From Bradysia coprophila (Eukaryota; Arthropoda; Insecta; Diptera; Sciaridae), in assembly GCF_014529535.1 (NCBI RefSeq), contig NW_023503372.1, positions 2,393,772 through 2,457,771 on the forward strand: a stretch of DNA of 64,000 bases, in the 5' to 3' direction. The notes below the pieces were generated by a model. The model was not told the DNA's origin, made no database searches, and saw only the letters and a program-made list of their open reading frames with translations. Shown here in pieces: positions 59,356-64,000 of the stretch (position 1 is the stretch's first letter; each line of letters starts with the position of its first letter). A program made the position numbers and the translations under genes.

Positions 59356-61729
59356 AGAACTGTGTTTGTCTTCTGCCAAATTGCCAAATTTCGGCAGTTA
59401 TTTGACTCCAACATTTACATAACACAATACCTAACCAATCAGCCCAATTCATCGAACATCTTGAGGACAAAATAAAATGTACCCGAACACAACAAAAAAT
59501 TTTGTGATCCAAATTTCAAAATATGTCAACATCACACGCAACATCAATATGCATAGATTCATAGGTGAAAAGTAATCAAAAGCAACACCAAAGAAAATAT
59601 GAAAAAAAAATGTTTCAATAAAATGAAACTGACAGATGAACATGTGCATTTTCCCAACCAACAAAGACTAGAAGTAAAAGTTCACTGCCCTAAAGTTTGT
59701 TGATGTTGTAAACATACATTGCGTTTGCTGTTTGCCATATTGTCAACAATATTATACATCATCGCATCAATTATCGACTATATTTCCATTTCATACTCTA
59801 AGCAAATATTATATATGCGGCTAGAGTAGTCTCAGTGTACGTACATGACGGTATGTATAACAAAAAATGTGTGTATCTCAATAAAACTAAAGTTCTGAAC
59901 AGAGTCCATGTAAAAATACTCTCGAAACGCAACACGCATAACTCGATGGAATTATTTTCTACCATAGTCGGTCGGTCGGTCGATGTATCGTACGTAACGT
60001 ACACATAAGTTAATTAATTCTTCTTCTTTTTTCGGTTGACTAAAACATATTTTTACGCTTTACCAAGATACAATATTTGTTTGTATTTCCATGTCATATG
60101 TTCGTATATGACTTTCGATAAGATTGAAGACAGGAAAACTGAATTAAACAAAATAATATTACGCTCTCTCACATATACTGTATATATATATAACTCATTG
60201 TGGAATAATATAAATACCATGCCATACCATACGCATATGGAAGAATTAAGCTTAGCTGGTTTTATGTGATTTTTAGTTTCATTTTCGATTTACTACTATA
60301 ACACTACAACTGATAAATTGTGTACCTATCCTCTAAATTATACGTAAAATTTACCATTAATTTACGATTTATTATATTATATGAACTGGCAGGCATATTT
60401 CACTTCCATAATAGATATAAATATGTGGATGGTACAGATGTTAACGTTTGTTAGATTGGATTGAAGACGTGATCTGAATTTATCAGAGCGATTAAACAAC
60501 AAGCTTTTATTTGTTTTGTCCATATTTGTTTACTAAGAGCATGAAAGCATGTAAGATGGTGTTTTGGAGATGACAAGTCAGAATGGATCAGAATTTAAAA
60601 ATCCATTTGTAAATCGATTGACAAGATTTTAATCGAATCGGCAAATACTCCACCACCCTGACCCCCCAACACAAAAAAGGCAAAAGATAAAAAATTTCCG
60701 AATGAAATAGCCATGACTACGCAACTAATATAAATGTGTGTAAATGGCCGAACATGAAAATTACTCCACACACAACCACAGAACGTATAGCATGGAACAT
60801 CACCATCGTTTTTATTTATTTTATCTACAAAACCGGATGCTACGAAAAAAAGATAAATGGAAAATGATAACAAAAAACTATAAAAATTTTACTCATTGCT
60901 GCCAATCAAAACTTACTTTATTGCCCCGTTCGAATGTGATGCAATTTCCATTCGTAATAATAATGGTGTGTAAAAAGGCATTGTTCGTTACTGTCTCTCT
61001 TCTTCAAAATAATCTATTGAATCAATAAAGAGGATATCTCAGCGTAAGATTCGATATAAGCGACATAGTATTTAGAGCGAAACATCTATTTTGTTTAGTT
61101 GTTGTGTGTAGCAACAAAATATCTCTGCGTAATTTATACTGACAATTATTGTATACAATTGTCGTCATTCTGTTTTTTTCTTCTTTTTTTTTGGTAAATG
61201 GCATGATATCGCAATTGTAAAAGCTCAGACAGTATAATACGGTCGTCTTTGTGTATTGTCGGTTTTGAAATGCTTAATAGTGCATTGTGTATGATAATGA
61301 GCGGGTGTCGGTTTATAAATAAAACCGGCTGGCTCGAGCCTTTACTTTTGAAACTCTGAACGTCTGGTCGATGAGTCCATTAAGAGCTTCCCGCCGAAAG
61401 TCATTATACCATCAATTGGAATGGTTAAGTAATCTATTGCATGCTAACCTATCGTAAACTTATTTTTTATAACTCTTCTGCTTTTATACAAAGCATACCC
61501 GATAAAGCTATTACTTCAATGTGAAATTTTAGGACGTCCAATCACAAGCTTTTAGAACACAATTAATGGGACGAATGTCAACTGATTCCAAACCGATCTA
61601 CCATTATGGGTCAGAAAGGTCAGCAAGTGGGAAAGTAGGTACCGTAAAATCAGGATTTTCGAGATCCCACTGTGACGGGGATTAAAAGAAAAGATATTCC
61701 CTGTACTGTAAAATTGATTCTTTAACACA
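59356..61729. other. Intergenic or intronic, no gene seen
   Basis: AT-rich. A short CGGT tandem (GTCGGTCGGTCGGTCG near 59968) and TATA-rich microsatellite-like words near 60180 are present. No phase-consistent exons. Confidence 0.5.
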
Positions 61730-61920
61730 TTGAAATTAATTGCGGCTTGCCAACTTTCGGCACCCTGGACTTTACTTAAACAGTCGTGGAATACCTCCAA
61801 ATAAATTTCTAAAAATCTAGAATTCAGTTTTGGATTTTTAGAAATTTATTTGGAGACATTCCTCGACAATTTAAGTAAAGTCCAGGGTGCCGAAAGTTGG
61901 CAAGCCGCAATTAATTTCAA
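61730..61920. mobile_element. Near-perfect hairpin element, copy 1
   Basis: A 191-bp palindrome: TTGAAATTAATTGCGGCTTGCC at the left equals the complement of the right end over more than 80 bp with few mismatches (TGCCAACTTTCGGCACCCTGG; ATACCTCCAAATAAATTTCT). Loop around 61820-61830. Confidence 0.9.
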
Positions 61921-62070
61921 AATTCTCGAAATTCATGAAAATTTTCGAATTTTAATTTCGAGATTTTTCAAGGATTTTTCGAGAATTTCAGTAATTTTCA
62001 AGAATTTTAGTAGTTTCAAGAATTTAAGTTCTTCAAAATCTTAAAAATCCTCTAAAATTCCCGTAAGTCT

Positions 62071-62275
62071 TAACACGTTGCCGGTTATTGCGACTTGTCA
62101 ACTTTAGGCACAACGAAAAGTGCTAAAGGAGTCGAAGAATACCTCCAAATAAATTTCTAAAAATCAAAAATTTGACTTGTGATTTTTATAAATTTATTTT
62201 GAGGTATTCCTCGACTTCCTTAGCACTTTGCGGTGTGCCTAAAGGGCCTGCTCGAGCACTATCAACTACGTGTTA
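62071..62275. mobile_element. Hairpin element, copy 2 of the same family
   Basis: Ends TAACACGT and ACGTGTTA, arms about 95 bp. Shares with copy 1 the inner arm (AATACCTCCAAATAAATTTC) and the TTGC--CTTG-CAACTTT-GGCAC block; its arms are more diverged from each other than those of copy 1, so it is older. Confidence 0.85.
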
Positions 62276-64000
62276 AAAGGTTGCGTGATTCTTGAAAAAA
62301 GGCCATGGTGTGGACCCGTCAAGAAAGCTTCACCCATTTCTCATCTCTAATTTAACCAAAGTTAAAAGGAAGAGTGTCTTAATCGGTTGAGACCGATTAA
62401 CAAGCTTCATCTCAATTTACATTTTCACTAAAAAAAACTTCAACAATCTGATTACATGAAAATTTTGACCGTAAAACCCTGTGGTAAAAGAATACCAATT
62501 CGATGAATAATACATGGACTGGAAAACATTCGAAAATAAATTGTAAGCCCGCAAGCATTTTAGTACAGTAATAAATACAGTAGGAAAAGAAAAGCAAATA
62601 AAATACGAAAAAGAAACATTTGTTAAAGCTAATATCAGCAAATCAGCACTCCCCTTTTTACTTATATCGAAAGGAAGTCAGCAGTTTTTCTCTAACACTT
62701 CCTCATTTACGATAACAAAATAAGATTTTGTAAAGATTGTAACACACGATTGCAGAGACCGACTAGATTTTTCTGAACAGAGCCAATGAAACATCCATTA
62801 AACAAACAATGATAAAAAAATGGCGTGAAATTTTAACCTTTTGATGGAAAATCAGTTACGCCTAATCGCATTTCTAGCTATTTTATACGTAACGATGACT
62901 CTTGATATAAAAAGGCATAAAGAACAAAACCTTCCAAACACACAGCCAATTTATTACGGTTTATTTACTCAAATCGTATATATAAAAAGTAGAGCCGAAA
63001 TATATTTACGATGTGATGTTGATCAACAGATAAAACAAACCAACCCATAAGCACACGACGACGACGATATACCTCCAGACTAATACCCAGTATAATCGAA
63101 TTCATGAATCAAACCGATGCAAAATTATTGAACACAAAGTGACCCATTGATTTGCCCTTTCTTTTTCGTATATAAATCTTATTAACAAAAATCCAAAGTT
63201 TTATAAATGACTCAGCTGGTATATGGTATACCTACATACGAAATATATCAAATAAACATTCGGAATGAATGCTTCGTGTATCATAGTAAAAATGCAGTTC
63301 TCTGTAATATGATCAAACACAAAATGTTTCGTTTACTTTAGTTGTTTACTTCGGCTTTACGTTTCATTTAAACATTCAGTGTGTGTTCGTTCAATATAGA
63401 AAAATATAAATACGAAAATGAATATTACTCTCTTCACATGGGACTCCAGAACCGTTTGTTCATTTTCCACACGAGTAAACCGGTTTTCGTTTAGTGACGC
63501 GGCGTCGCGCGAATGTAAGAAACTGGTTCATGTCGTATCGTATCTCTAGATTTTTCTTAACATAACCTTTTATACCAGCTCTGTCGTTGATGGCTTCTAA
63601 TGAAATGTAATTTAATGGACGACACACTGTTAGAAAATGTGTGAATAAAATGCGAAAATATCGTCGGTCGTTCCTTTTGTTCGATCTGTCCTTTATTCCA
63701 TTCGTCGACAATTGTATACAACCAACATTGTCACATTTTATCAATGAGACCGACTTTATCAAGAATTGAGGAAAGAAGTGCTGCATCAAACAACAACAAC
63801 CAACCGATCTTTCTCTTTTAAAAAACCCATTTCAGTTAAATTTCTTATTTACATTCGAGGAAAAAGAGATTATACTGTGTGTTGTGTGGGCATACCATCA
63901 TCATCGGTGCGCATTCGATTAAGATAAGTAACGAATTGTCAGTGTGCTTTTCTGCTTGATGTTAAAATAACCTACGTAATAAGAATAAGCTTGGCTCTTC
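62276..64000. other. No gene seen to the window end
   Basis: Short open frames only (for example 62841-63050 with a hydrophobic N-terminus and 63789-63460 on the minus strand); neither shows a domain nor phase-matched neighbours. Confidence 0.5.

Noticed and set aside
58817-59422. Three overlapping frames at the 23-bp repeat
   Set aside because: Same explanation: no stop in the unit in any + frame. Not a repeat protein gene on this evidence.
62841-63050. 69-codon frame with hydrophobic N-terminus (possible secreted peptide)
   Set aside because: Hydrophobic part is weak, no cysteines pattern, no intron or promoter; chance is more likely.

Overview
The window is nuclear DNA from an insect, most likely a lower (nematoceran) fly. 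It is AT-rich, the genes have short GT-AG introns (mostly 60-110 bp), glutamine runs are coded by mixed CAA/CAG, and the non-coding DNA is full of short palindromic (MITE-like) elements, decayed retroelements and minisatellites. A fungus-gnat-like genome would fit, but I cannot fix the species from sequence alone.

Layout, left to right. (1) 396-4667, +: 3' half of a DENND5 (Rab6-interacting protein 1) gene, RUN-PLAT-RUN, running in from outside the window; a MITE sits inside one of its exons. (2) 5.0-10.2 kb: repeats, a small secreted ten-cysteine protein gene (6302-6665, -), a three-exon fragment of an unrecognised gene (7683-8468, -) and a decaying Ty3/gypsy-type gag (8636-9340, -). (3) 10.2-19.8 kb: no gene seen, several hairpin elements; probably contains the promoter and non-coding leader of the next gene. 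(4) 19925-28198, +: complete upSET (MLL5/SETD5 family) gene, with PHD finger, atypical SET domain and HCF-binding-type motif. (5) 28.2-34 kb: long A-rich 3' flank with a (GAA)15 tract, a weak antisense gene candidate, LTR-like repeats and a Jockey-type LINE fragment. (6) 35346-36651, +: small six-exon secreted immunoglobulin-domain protein. (7) 36.7-44.3 kb: repeats, including a 0.73 kb foldback element. (8) 44316-46864, -: complete menin gene (Mnn1), divergent across about 310 bp from (9) 47177-49154, +: WDR83/MORG1 WD40 gene with two MITEs in its first intron. (10) 49463-49930: 12 x 39 bp minisatellite. (11) 53156-57927, -: SIPA1L-type RapGAP-PDZ gene. (12) 57.9-64 kb: 20 x 23 bp minisatellite, two sibling hairpin elements, no convincing gene.

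The genes are independent eukaryotic units, not an operon. upSET and menin both belong to chromatin/histone-methylation biology, DENND5 and SIPA1L to small-GTPase (Rab, Rap) signalling; I see no evidence that the grouping is functional. I did not find a new defence or mobile system. The most interesting items are the MITE insertion in a frame-neutral DENND5 exon, the orphan secreted cysteine-rich peptide, the phase-consistent unknown gene fragment, and the two unrelated minisatellites with long open frames.
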